A stretch of DNA of 64,000 nucleotides from Lachnospiraceae bacterium (lineage in GTDB: Bacteria; Bacillota; Clostridia; Lachnospirales; Lachnospiraceae). Both the position numbers and the translations under genes were made by a program. The stretch covers positions 40,908 through 104,907 of the forward strand of contig JAFQOW010000011.1 in assembly GCA_017412055.1 (NCBI GenBank), in the 5' to 3' direction. Below are positions 10,332-19,353 of the stretch, piece after piece (position 1 is the stretch's first letter; every line of letters begins with the position of its first letter). Under the pieces are notes generated by a model. That model made no database searches and was not told the DNA's origin. It saw only the letters and a list, made by a program, of their open reading frames with translations.

Positions 10332-10356
10332 ATAGCAGCGCTATACTTGTCTCTAT
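10327..10356 (+). terminator. Riboswitch expression-platform terminator hairpin
   Basis: A perfect 10-bp stem CAAGTATAGC / GCTATACTTG with AGC loop, extendable by the outer pair GAGA/TCTC. The 5' strand reuses CAAG of the leader's closing stem, so the two structures exclude each other. The downstream T content (TCTCTATATATAATTTG) is modest, so termination may be partial. Confidence 0.55.
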
Positions 10357-10428
10357 ATATAATTTGAATTATTAGAAGCAGGTATAGGAATATATCTGCT
10401 TTTTATTTTATCTAAGGAGGAAAATGTT

Positions 10429-11127
10429 ATGAAGTTGAAAATGAATGATGTCCACAAGTTTTATGGTGAGGGAGACAATCGTATCGAGGTTCTTAAGGGT
10501 GTTAATTGTGAGGTTTTAGATGGTGAAATATGTGTGTTGCTTGGACCATCTGGTTCTGGTAAATCTACATTGCTAAATATAGTTGGAGGATTAGAGACAG
10601 CTGATGGAGGCTGCATCGATATAGGTGATGATTGTACATCTGATATGGGAGAAAAGGAATTGACAATGTACAGAAGAAATCACTTGGGCTTTGTATTCCA
10701 GTTTTACAATCTAATACCTAATTTGACAGTAAAGGAAAATATAGAAGTATGTGCTTATCTTAGTAAGGAACCATTAGAAATTAATGAATTGCTTAAGACA
10801 TTGGGATTATATGAGCATAAGGATAAGCTTCCTTCTCAGCTTTCTGGTGGACAGCAGCAAAGATGTGCTATCGGAAGAGCTCTCGTGAAGAATCCTTCTA
10901 TACTTTTGTGTGATGAGCCTACAGGTGCTCTTGATTATAATACTTCAAAGGAAATATTGGCACTTATAGAGGTGGTTAATAAGAAGTACAATAATACAAT
11001 TATTATCGTTACTCACAATAATGCTATATCAGGGATGGCAAATAGAGTTCTTAAGATGCATGATGGTAAGATTACAAAGAGTTACGTAAACGAAAATGTG
11101 ATTTCGGCAAAAGATTTAGATTGGTAG
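10429..11127 (+). CDS. ABC transporter ATP-binding protein, LolD/MacB type (232 aa)
   Basis: This cytoplasmic ATPase would energise the permease that follows. It has Walker A GPSGSGKST (about residues 40-48), a Q-loop region FQFYNLIPNLTV, the ABC signature LSGGQQQR (about 138-145), Walker B ILLCDEPTGALD and the switch His in VTHNN. The length fits the LolD/MacB/FtsE-like subfamily, which pairs with FtsX-type permeases and acts on lipoproteins, peptides or the cell envelope rather than on small-solute import. Start ATG lies behind TAAGGAGGAAAATGTT. Expression is probably controlled by the riboswitch-like leader upstream. The permease gene starts 10 bases after the stop. Confidence 0.9.
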   Translation: MKLKMNDVHKFYGEGDNRIEVLKGVNCEVLDGEICVLLGPSGSGKSTLLNIVGGLETADGGCIDIGDDCTSDMGEKELTMYRRNHLGFVFQFYNLIPNLTVKENIEVCAYLSKEPLEINELLKTLGLYEHKDKLPSQLSGGQQQRCAIGRALVKNPSILLCDEPTGALDYNTSKEILALIEVVNKKYNNTIIIVTHNNAISGMANRVLKMHDGKITKSYVNENVISAKDLDW

Positions 11128-11137
11128 GAGGTACATT

Positions 11138-13396
11138 ATGAAAAATCCATTGAACAAAAGACTTCCTAGAGAATTTAAGAAAAATGCAGGTAAGTACATA
11201 GGTATATTTTTAATACTTATAACAACAATTATGACTGGCTCATCGTTTTTGGCTGTAATGGATAGTGCAGAGCACACATTGGAGGTAAATGATAGAGAGT
11301 GTATCATAGAAGATGGCCATTTTGAGGTTGCAGAGCCTATTACAGATGAAGTTATAGAAGAATTTAGTAATATAAAAGTAAACGTTAATCCAAATTTCTA
11401 TCTATCTGTTAGTGAGTTTGACGAAGATGCATTTTTATCAGTGTTCTCAGAGAGAAAAGATATTAATCTTGCATCTGTTTTTGAAGGTGAATTGCCAAGT
11501 AAGGCTGGAGAAATTGCTATAGAGCGATTGTTTGCTATTAATCGTGACATTGAGGTGGGAGATACTATTTCTATAAATGATTGCGATTATAAAGTTACAG
11601 CTATCATTGCTGTACCTGACTATAATTCATTATTTAAAAATAATCAGGACCTATTACCAAATACAACGGGATTTGGTGTTTGTATTGTGACAGATGAAGA
11701 CTTTGCCAAATTTGATAAAAATCATATTACATATAGATATTCTTACGAATTTAATGATGATTTAAGTAAAGACGAGGAAAAACAGTTAGTGGAAGATATG
11801 CAAAAGGTACTTGTTAAATCTGGTGCTACTATTGGCTCGTTTTTAACAGCAGAACGAAATCAGGCAATAACATTTTTAAGAGAAGACATGGGTAAAGATG
11901 GTCCGATTATGAAAGCATTTATTTATATCTTAGTAGGTGTTATTGCATTTGTATTTGCTATACTTACAAATAATACTATAGAGTCAGAGTCGTCTATAAT
12001 AGGAACACTTAGAGCATCAGGTTATAAGAAGAGTGAGATAATTTGGCATTATTTATCACCGACAATCATAGTTGCCATAATAAGTTCTATAGTTGGTAAT
12101 GCTATAGGATATACAGCGATGATTGAACCGTTTAAAGGAATGTATTATGGAACATATTCAATGGCTCCATTAGAATTAAGATTCAACCTAGAAGCATTTT
12201 TCACAACAACTATTTTGCCAGTTGTGATTATGATACTGATAAATTGGTGGATGCTTTATAATAAATTATCTTTGACACCACTTAAATTCTTGCGCAAGGA
12301 TTTGAATAAGAAAAAGCAGAAAAAGGCAAGAAAATTACCTGACTTTAAGTTTTTAACAAGATTCCGCATAAGGGTTCTTTTACAGAATAAGGTTAGTTAT
12401 TTAATATTATTTTTCGGTATATTTATATCAAGCTTTTTATTGATGTTTGGAATGGGCTTAAAGCCACTTATTGATAATTATGTAGATGAGGTAGATGATT
12501 CGTTGACATATGAATATCAATATATTTTAAAGGCACCGGTGGAAATAGATAATGCTCAGGCAGAGCAGATTTTAACACACAGTTTAAAGACATGGTTTAA
12601 ATTAGGTAAAATAGATATGAGTGTTTCATTTATGGGAGTGGAAGATGATACAACTTACTTTAGTGAAATTCCTATTCCTAAAAATGAAAATGAAATAACT
12701 ATAACAAAACCACTTGCTGAAAAGCTCAATATTAAAGTTGGAGATAAAATAGTATTTAAAGATGATTACTATGATAAAGAATATAAGCTGAAGGTAGCAA
12801 ATATTTGTGATTATAAGGGAAGTCTTACAGCGTTTGTGGGACAGGATGAGTTAAATCGAATTCTTGGCAATCCGGAAGGAACATATAATGCTTATGTTTC
12901 TAATGAAAAATTAGAAATTGGAGAAGAGTATTTGGCTAAATCTATTACTAGAGATGATATGGTAGGAACAGCTAAAGAATTGATGAAAACATTCGAAAGT
13001 GTAATGGGAATAATAAATATTTTCGCTGTAGTAGTATATATGATAATTATGTACATTCTTACTAAAACTGTGATAGAAAAAAATACTATACCGATTTCTT
13101 ATATGAAAGTTTTTGGCTACAATGACAAAGAGGTTGGAAAGTTATATTTGAATGCTACGACTATTACAGTATTGGTTTCACTGTTTTTGTGTATACCGAT
13201 TGAAGTGTTAAGCTTTAAATATATTTTGGTACTTATTCTTAGTAAGGTAGAGGGATATATTCCGTTTTATTTACCATTATGGCTCTATATTTCCATTATA
13301 GTAATTGGTATTGTGTCATACTTTGTTATAAATACATTACATGTAAGAAAAATAAAAAGAATAAGTATGACAGAGGCATTGAAGAATAGAGAGTAA
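11138..13396 (+). CDS. FtsX-family ABC transporter permease (752 aa)
   Basis: Membrane partner of the preceding ATPase. A first membrane helix (about residues 19-40, GIFLILITTIMTGSSFLAV) leads into a large extracytoplasmic domain. Three helices follow around 263-375 (MKAFIYILVGVIAFVFAILT and after), then a cytoplasmic KKKQKKARK linker, a further helix near 415-440, a second extracytoplasmic domain, and three C-terminal helices ending in HVRKIKRISMTEALKNRE. This duplicated FtsX layout with 'ISMTEALK' at the end is typical of LolCE/MacB-like or peptide-export permeases. RBS is AGGAGGTACATT. Substrate is unknown; no gene for an HlyD-type adaptor lies beside it. Confidence 0.88.
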   Translation: MKNPLNKRLPREFKKNAGKYIGIFLILITTIMTGSSFLAVMDSAEHTLEVNDRECIIEDGHFEVAEPITDEVIEEFSNIKVNVNPNFYLSVSEFDEDAFLSVFSERKDINLASVFEGELPSKAGEIAIERLFAINRDIEVGDTISINDCDYKVTAIIAVPDYNSLFKNNQDLLPNTTGFGVCIVTDEDFAKFDKNHITYRYSYEFNDDLSKDEEKQLVEDMQKVLVKSGATIGSFLTAERNQAITFLREDMGKDGPIMKAFIYILVGVIAFVFAILTNNTIESESSIIGTLRASGYKKSEIIWHYLSPTIIVAIISSIVGNAIGYTAMIEPFKGMYYGTYSMAPLELRFNLEAFFTTTILPVVIMILINWWMLYNKLSLTPLKFLRKDLNKKKQKKARKLPDFKFLTRFRIRVLLQNKVSYLILFFGIFISSFLLMFGMGLKPLIDNYVDEVDDSLTYEYQYILKAPVEIDNAQAEQILTHSLKTWFKLGKIDMSVSFMGVEDDTTYFSEIPIPKNENEITITKPLAEKLNIKVGDKIVFKDDYYDKEYKLKVANICDYKGSLTAFVGQDELNRILGNPEGTYNAYVSNEKLEIGEEYLAKSITRDDMVGTAKELMKTFESVMGIINIFAVVVYMIIMYILTKTVIEKNTIPISYMKVFGYNDKEVGKLYLNATTITVLVSLFLCIPIEVLSFKYILVLILSKVEGYIPFYLPLWLYISIIVIGIVSYFVINTLHVRKIKRISMTEALKNRE

Positions 13397-13435
13397 AATT
13401 CATTTATAAATGATATTTATCTTATAAATGTGTTA

Positions 13436-13464
13436 TTGACATAAAAATTTTCCTATAGTAAATC
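13436..13464 (+). promoter_or_regulatory. Probable promoter of the secreted amylase gene
   Basis: Consensus -35 TTGACA at 13436-13441; the -10 at 17 bases (TAAATC, 13459-13464) is weak, but the overlapping TATAGTAAAT stretch is AT-rich. GTAAACGT at 13479-13486, just downstream, is also found before the maltodextrin-binding-protein gene. Confidence 0.4.
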
Positions 13465-13513
13465 AATTATATGGAATAGTAAACGTATTTTATAGAAGAG
13501 AAGGTATAGGAAA

Positions 13514-15796
13514 ATGTCATTAAAAGAAAAAATTTTAAAAAACAAAAAACTTGCAGTTATAATTGGGGCTACGGCATTGGTATGTGTTGTAGCTCTAGTG
13601 GTTATTTTATTGGTATGCTGTGATGGCAAGGGGTCTGATGAGAACAGTGGTAGCGGGAAAGAAAACGGAGAGATAACTTCTATAGTAAACGATTCTAAAG
13701 AAGATGAATCAACAAAGGATATTGAAGAAGCTGATTCTACAGAGGATAAAACCTCAGAGGAGAATTCAAAAGAAGAGACTACAAAGGATTTATCAAATGA
13801 CGATGGAACAGGGGATAATTCTTCAAGTGAAATAAATAGAGATGAACTAAGGATAAATGACGGTGCAATCCTTCATTGCTGGAATTGGTCTTACAATAAT
13901 ATAAAGCTTCATATGGCAGAGATTGCCCAAGCCGGATATACAGCTATTCAGACTTCTCCTGTGCAGCAGCCTAAGGATTATACATATGAGGGAACTGTAT
14001 ATAATAGTGTGGGAACACCTAATGGTACAGGCGGAAGTGATGGACAGTGGTGGAAGCTATATCAGCCTGTAACATTTAATATATGCGATAATGGTCAGAC
14101 TTGGCTTGGCACGAAAAAAGAGTTTAGGGAAATGTGTGCAGAGGCAGAAAAATATGGTGTAAGTGTAATCGTGGATGTGGTAGCTAATCATCTTGGAAAT
14201 ATCACAGGTTGGAAAAATTCTATGTCGGATATTACACCACAGGTTGGAACATATTGGAAAGAGGATATGTTAACAGATAAGACATATTGGCATATTAATG
14301 ATTATCAGTGCTGGATGAGTGATGGAAGACTTCATCTTGTACTGGGTACAATAGGTATGCCTGATTTAAATACAGCTGACAAGCGTGTGCAGAATATGGT
14401 TCTTGATTTCTTGAAGGAATGCGTGGATTGTGGAGCTGATGGCTTTAGATTTGATGCGGCTAAGCATATTGAAACACCTGACGATTCAAAAGATATTGCC
14501 AGCGATTTCTGGCCAACAGTTATAGATGGCATAAGAGATTATGCAGACCATGAATTATTCATATACGGAGAAATATTAAATACACCGGGAGATAATTTTA
14601 GTATATCAAATTATACAAAATTTATGTCGGTTACAGATAGTGCTACAGGTGACAATAGAAGAAATGATGTAAGATATGATAATGCATCTAGTGCAGCCAA
14701 TTCTGGCTATTCCTATGATGCAAGTAAAGTTGTTGTATGGAATGAATCTCACGATACATATGTAGGTGCAGGTTCTTCTTATCTTGCAGATGATGTTATG
14801 GCTAAGCAGACTTGGGCTATAGTTGCATCGAGAAAAGAAGCTGTTCCACTTTATTTTGCAAGACCATATTATTCAAATCAGATTTTAAATAGCAATGGAG
14901 AGAAGAAAAGTACTCATAATTTAGTGCAGACTAATATGGGTGATGTAGGTACTATGACTTGGAGTGACCCATCAGTGGCAGCAGTCAACAACTTTAAGTT
15001 GACATTTGTCGGAGAAAGTGAGAGTATATCTAATAAGGATTCAGTTGTGTATATTGAACGTGGTCAAAGTGGTGTAGTGATTGTAAATTTAAAGGGAAGT
15101 GGCTCAGTTTCTCTTCCTGCTAAGCAGATGAAGGCTGGAACATATATTGATAGAGTGACAGGCAATGAATTTACAGTATCAGGTGGCACTATTAAGGGTA
15201 ATGTATCAAGTGAAGATGGAATAGCTGTTGTGTATAGCACTGAAACTGTACCATATGCATCGGTTTCAAAACAGGGTGGAACCATGACTGAGGAGACAGT
15301 AAATGTTACAATTAAGCTGGAAAATGCCACAAAGGGTACATACAAAATAGATGGTGGAAAAACGGTTGAATTTACTGATAAGGTAGTTGTGGAAATAGGA
15401 AGGGACATTCCTTATGGAACGTCAACAAAGCTTGAAATTACCGCGACAGATGGTGACAAAACCTATATATATAATCACGTTTACAATAAAAATATACATG
15501 AGGATGATTCTGTAAAGTTTGATGAAAATTCAGGTAAATATGTTATCTATATGAAGAATACAGCCGGTTGGGAAGAAGTATATTGTTATATGTGGATAGA
15601 TGATAAAAATAATAATAAGAGCTGGCCGGGTATAAAGATGACAAAGCTATCTGACGATATATTTATATATGCTACTGATACGGAGTATCCAAATATTATA
15701 TTTAACAATGGTTCGGGAACTCAGACTAGCGATATGTTATGGCCGGGGAATGGATATATATATGAAAATGGAGAAAATAATTGGCGTGAAAAGTAA
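13514..15796 (+). CDS. Secreted/cell-associated alpha-amylase, GH13 (subfamily 28-like) with C-terminal CBM26-like starch-binding module
   Basis: Hydrolyses internal alpha-1,4 links of starch outside the cell. The N-terminus has a basic start (KEKILKNKK) and a hydrophobic segment (about residues 14-35) ending LLVCCDGKG. This is a signal anchor or a non-canonical lipobox, and is followed by a Ser/Glu/Asp/Thr-rich linker to residue 110. The GH13 catalytic barrel starts at DGAILHCWNWSY. Conserved regions are visible: I, DVVANHLGN; II, DGFRFDAAKH (nucleophile Asp near 313); III, YGEIL (acid/base Glu near 352); IV, ESHDTY. The opening 'CWNWSYNNIKLHMAEIAQAG' and SPVQQPKDY resemble Bacillus AmyE-type enzymes. 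Residues about 675-760 (YVIYMKNTAGWEEVYCYMW ... SWPGIKM ... IIFNNGSGTQTSD) form a CBM26-like module. Start ATG has RBS GAAGGTATAGG. No cell-wall sorting signal. Confidence 0.9.
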   Translation: MSLKEKILKNKKLAVIIGATALVCVVALVVILLVCCDGKGSDENSGSGKENGEITSIVNDSKEDESTKDIEEADSTEDKTSEENSKEETTKDLSNDDGTGDNSSSEINRDELRINDGAILHCWNWSYNNIKLHMAEIAQAGYTAIQTSPVQQPKDYTYEGTVYNSVGTPNGTGGSDGQWWKLYQPVTFNICDNGQTWLGTKKEFREMCAEAEKYGVSVIVDVVANHLGNITGWKNSMSDITPQVGTYWKEDMLTDKTYWHINDYQCWMSDGRLHLVLGTIGMPDLNTADKRVQNMVLDFLKECVDCGADGFRFDAAKHIETPDDSKDIASDFWPTVIDGIRDYADHELFIYGEILNTPGDNFSISNYTKFMSVTDSATGDNRRNDVRYDNASSAANSGYSYDASKVVVWNESHDTYVGAGSSYLADDVMAKQTWAIVASRKEAVPLYFARPYYSNQILNSNGEKKSTHNLVQTNMGDVGTMTWSDPSVAAVNNFKLTFVGESESISNKDSVVYIERGQSGVVIVNLKGSGSVSLPAKQMKAGTYIDRVTGNEFTVSGGTIKGNVSSEDGIAVVYSTETVPYASVSKQGGTMTEETVNVTIKLENATKGTYKIDGGKTVEFTDKVVVEIGRDIPYGTSTKLEITATDGDKTYIYNHVYNKNIHEDDSVKFDENSGKYVIYMKNTAGWEEVYCYMWIDDKNNNKSWPGIKMTKLSDDIFIYATDTEYPNIIFNNGSGTQTSDMLWPGNGYIYENGENNWREK

Positions 15797-15814
15797 ACGT
15801 GAGAGGTGATACAA

Positions 15815-18800
15815 ATGAGCAATGTAGGCGTGGTGAAAAACTTATTGGCTTCTTATATTATGCTTCGTAATAAAAGAGCTTTGTTTGTAAAACAAAATAA
15901 GCTGGAAGGTCTTTCTCTTAAGGAAATCTTGGATATTGATGAAGAGAGAAATTATGTGAATTTATTTTGCTATGAATATAAGTCACATGAGATGAGAAAG
16001 GCTTTTGAGCCGTTTTTGGGATGGATAAAGGATACATATTATGAGAAATACGCTGAAGATTATTCAGTGGAAGAATTTGTGACAAATTGTGGAGTGTACA
16101 GCTTGCAACAAGACACTGTGTGTTCATATATAAAAACGGGTAAAGCTAGAAGAGTGTTTGATGTCATGGCAGAGGAATATGATTATGAAACTGACAGAAT
16201 GATACAGTCCCTTTGTTCTGCCTTGGAGTACATTGCTGAAAAGAAGCCGATAGTTTTTGCTATTGATAAGGTGTTTATGGCACCTTATAGTGTGTTGCGC
16301 CTTATTAACTATATGATGAAACGTGTGCGGAATATTTTCTTTATATTTATTTATGATGAGAATTATCTTGTAAAAGAGTATTGTCGTCCACAATGGGATA
16401 TTCTTATGAATACAGCAGATGAGAATAATATGATATTGGAATTGTCTGTTAATGAAAAGCAGAGTGGAGTGAGATATCCGGATGAATTTGTATGTAAGGA
16501 AGAGCTGATTGATAGCTATATTGAAGAGTTATTTAATATGACACATACATTTGCCAGTAAGGATGCTATGTATTATGCCAAAATAATAAGTGAGTTTATA
16601 ACTAGAGATAATAAAAATGTGACACCGTTACAGAAATTTTACATATATATGGCTATGGCCAACGCTGAATTGGCACTTAGCAATCATAAAAATGTAATAT
16701 ATTTTTGCGAAAAAATGGTTCCGTTATTAAATGAAATAAAGAACTTAAGGTCAGATTACGTTTACAATTATTTAATGGCCAAGGCACAGCTTTTGCTTTC
16801 GGATTCGGATTCGGCATTTAGATTTTGTAAGCAGTGTAGAAATATTGCCAAAAAGCTTGAGGATGAGAAGCTTATTATGAATGTAGACGTAATAGAGACT
16901 GTGGCTCATTATGGAACTATGAAGGAAATGTTTAAATGTGATTACACATATAAGGTTTCTGAGGATATTATAGAACGATTAAAGAAATATAAACACGAGA
17001 ATTTCTTGGCATATGTATATGCATACTCCTTCGAAAATGATGAGGAAGCTGTTATGAGCATAAGTAATGGAGAGAGGGAGTCTATATATTTTAGTAAAGC
17101 TATCGAAATAGGAGAACGATTAAATAATAGGAATTTCCTTCTTATGGCTTATATGAAGAATGTCATTCTATATTCTGAATATGGACGTTATGATTATGTT
17201 ACTATTATGTATGAAAAACGTCTTAAAAATTTAGATAAGGAAAATCCAGTTCGTATAGCCCATGCATATAGTGGCTTGGCATATAATAGTTTGGTGTTAG
17301 AGGAATATTCAAAAGCAGATGCATATCTAAAACAGGGTATGAAAATCCTTATGGATGAAAAATGTGCAGAAGATTTGGCAGAGACATTATACAATATGCT
17401 TGTAAACTATTTTGTAGCGGGTTGCAATGAAAAGACTGTGGAATGTGGAACGCTCTTGTTTAAAATGCTTGAATTAATAGGTATACATAGTATACAGATT
17501 TGTAATACATCAAAGCTTTATGGATTTGTAGTATTGGCGTATTACAAATTAGGACAGATATACGATTGCTATTACTATCTAAATAAAATGGAAATAACAA
17601 TGTCGTACATTTTAGGCTGTGATAAAGAGACCGACAGAAAGCTATGGTATAGTGATTTGTGTGTATATTACTTATGCAAGGCTAATATGTCTATGTATGA
17701 AGAACAATATGAAGAGGCTGAAGAGAACTTTGCATTGGCAAAAAACTACATAAAGAAGGTAGAGGGGGACAGATATTACTCTGATATGGAATATGCAAGA
17801 TTCATATCTCAGTTATATGACAGACAAAATCGCGGTGATGAAAAACAGAAGGTTTTAGAAGAAACGTACGAGTATTATAAAAATAAAAATTATAAGCAGC
17901 GAGCAGAGTGCGTAAAAGCTATGATGGAGGGAAGAGAGTACAAAATACCAAGTGAATTTGCAAACGAACCTCTTCCTGCAAAAGCTATTTTAGAAATGTG
18001 CGAATTATATGGCGCAAAGAAGATGATTGAGGACAGAGAGAAGGATGTCAATTTCTTAGCATTATGTCATGAAACTATGGGTAGTGAGCAGGACAATGTT
18101 TTGGATATGGTAGAAAATGCTGCTACTATTATTCAGAATAGCTTTAATTTGAATAGGCTTATTTTGCTTGAGAAAAAGAATGATAAATACACAACAACAT
18201 ATTCTAGTGGCGCGATTAAGCTAAATATGAAAGAAATAAAAGAGGTATTTGATTTCTTTGAAAGCTATAGAATGGAATTTATCTCAAGTAGAATAGATAA
18301 TAGTTTTTCTATGTATGAAGAATTGCTAAATAAGTTTAATACAGGTATAATAGCTACAGCTGTGGGAATTCCTATATTTAAAGATGATGAGCTTAGTAGA
18401 GTGTTTATCGGTATTGCAGATGTGCATAGGGCTTTTACTGCAAATAAAAAGTTTTTAAATGATCACAATCTTACAATTATGAAATATGCAGTAAATCAGT
18501 TGAGTGATTCTATAAAGCGAATTATGAATAACTGTATGATTAATGCTATGAATTCAGAATTGGCTAAATCGGCAGTAACAGATCAGCTTACAGGAATTTA
18601 TAACAGAATGGGATTAGATAAGCTTGTGAAGGATGGCTTAAGTGAAAAAGGTGCATTGTTATATCTTGATTTAGATTATTTCAAAAAATACAATGATACA
18701 TACGGTCATGACACAGGAGACTTAATATTAAAATGCTTTGCTAATATATTGGAAAATAATGTAAAGAATATAGGCTACGCCATCAGATATGGTGGAGATG

Positions 18801-19060
18801 AATTCGTAGCTATTATTCCGGACAGAGATGAAGCCTTTGCAAAGAAGCTTGCCACAAATATAAATGAAGAGTTTAAAGAAAACTACGAAGTGAAGATGGC
18901 TATAGAAGGTCAGATTATTTCGGCATCTATAGGTGTGGCGGAATATGATGATTCGTCAAAGGAAGGAATTGAGCAGGGCTTAAAGGCAGCGGATTTAGCA
19001 CTTTATGAGGTGAAAAACCTTGGAAGAGGAAGAGTTATCGGTTGGTCTGAGCTAGAGTAA
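15815..19060 (+). CDS. Diguanylate cyclase with degenerate STAND/AAA-like region, TPR-like helices and GGDEF domain (1081 aa)
   Basis: Predicted to make c-di-GMP. I chose the ATG at 15815 because GAGAGGTGAT sits 5-14 bases before it; a GTG nine bases earlier lies inside that RBS. Residues about 1-230 resemble the ATPase core of STAND proteins (KPIVFAIDKV, then IFFIFIYD), but no Walker A P-loop is visible, so this part is probably a non-hydrolysing remnant. Residues about 250-720 are helical and TPR-like. A GAF-like segment follows (LALCHETMG ... NRLILLEKKND). The GGDEF domain begins TDQLTGIYNRMG near 922; the active-site motif RYGGDEFV is intact near 993. The inhibitory RxxD I-site is absent (KNIG stands there), so product feedback may be missing. 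No membrane segment is seen, so it is cytoplasmic. It lies between the amylase and the maltodextrin importer. Confidence 0.85.
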   Translation: MSNVGVVKNLLASYIMLRNKRALFVKQNKLEGLSLKEILDIDEERNYVNLFCYEYKSHEMRKAFEPFLGWIKDTYYEKYAEDYSVEEFVTNCGVYSLQQDTVCSYIKTGKARRVFDVMAEEYDYETDRMIQSLCSALEYIAEKKPIVFAIDKVFMAPYSVLRLINYMMKRVRNIFFIFIYDENYLVKEYCRPQWDILMNTADENNMILELSVNEKQSGVRYPDEFVCKEELIDSYIEELFNMTHTFASKDAMYYAKIISEFITRDNKNVTPLQKFYIYMAMANAELALSNHKNVIYFCEKMVPLLNEIKNLRSDYVYNYLMAKAQLLLSDSDSAFRFCKQCRNIAKKLEDEKLIMNVDVIETVAHYGTMKEMFKCDYTYKVSEDIIERLKKYKHENFLAYVYAYSFENDEEAVMSISNGERESIYFSKAIEIGERLNNRNFLLMAYMKNVILYSEYGRYDYVTIMYEKRLKNLDKENPVRIAHAYSGLAYNSLVLEEYSKADAYLKQGMKILMDEKCAEDLAETLYNMLVNYFVAGCNEKTVECGTLLFKMLELIGIHSIQICNTSKLYGFVVLAYYKLGQIYDCYYYLNKMEITMSYILGCDKETDRKLWYSDLCVYYLCKANMSMYEEQYEEAEENFALAKNYIKKVEGDRYYSDMEYARFISQLYDRQNRGDEKQKVLEETYEYYKNKNYKQRAECVKAMMEGREYKIPSEFANEPLPAKAILEMCELYGAKKMIEDREKDVNFLALCHETMGSEQDNVLDMVENAATIIQNSFNLNRLILLEKKNDKYTTTYSSGAIKLNMKEIKEVFDFFESYRMEFISSRIDNSFSMYEELLNKFNTGIIATAVGIPIFKDDELSRVFIGIADVHRAFTANKKFLNDHNLTIMKYAVNQLSDSIKRIMNNCMINAMNSELAKSAVTDQLTGIYNRMGLDKLVKDGLSEKGALLYLDLDYFKKYNDTYGHDTGDLILKCFANILENNVKNIGYAIRYGGDEFVAIIPDRDEAFAKKLATNINEEFKENYEVKMAIEGQIISASIGVAEYDDSSKEGIEQGLKAADLALYEVKNLGRGRVIGWSELE

Positions 19061-19101
19061 TGTGTGCATAATTAACAAATAAAACGACAAGTTAAAAGGA
19101 A

Positions 19102-19139
19102 AAGAAGACTTATTTACTACAAATTAGTCTTCTTTTTTT
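19102..19139 (+). terminator. Intrinsic terminator after the GGDEF gene
   Basis: Stem AAGAAGACT (19102-19110) / AGTCTTCTT (19126-19134) followed by a T7 run. It isolates the amylase/GGDEF unit from the maltodextrin importer. Confidence 0.75.
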
Positions 19140-19224
19140 GATATTTCCATATATGATTTGGGCAAAAAACACACAAAAATAAGTATATTAATAAGGGTTT
19201 TTATAAAAAATATACAAAAAAGTA

Positions 19225-19253
19225 TTGATTTTTTGGTCTGAAAGTATTATTAT
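19225..19253 (+). promoter_or_regulatory. Promoter of the maltodextrin importer operon
   Basis: -35 TTGATT (19225-19230) and -10 TATTAT (19248-19253) with 17-base spacing; predicted start near 19260. The untranslated leader is about 95 bases. Confidence 0.6.
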
Positions 19254-19286
19254 ATGAGATAGCAAAGTAATACGTTAAAAATTGCT

Positions 19287-19305
19287 AGAAGTAAACGTTT
19301 CAAAA
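19287..19305 (+). promoter_or_regulatory. Candidate LacI-type operator in the importer leader
   Basis: The CG-centred palindrome AAACGTTT (19293-19300), within AAGTAAACGTTTCAA, lies about 35 bases after the predicted start. LacI-family maltose regulators bind CG-centred palindromes of this kind. GTAAACGT recurs before the amylase gene (13479) and before the GGDEF gene (15793). An inverted pair AGCAA (19261) and TTGCT (19282) lies just upstream. No regulator gene is in the window. Confidence 0.35.
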
Positions 19306-19353
19306 AACGTAGGAACGTAACACAAAAAATATTTTTTCAGGAGGAGTTACACT

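Noticed and set aside
13514..13640. Canonical lipoprotein signal in the secreted amylase
   Set aside because: LLVCC lacks the small residue at -1 expected of a lipobox; I describe it as a signal anchor or non-canonical site instead.
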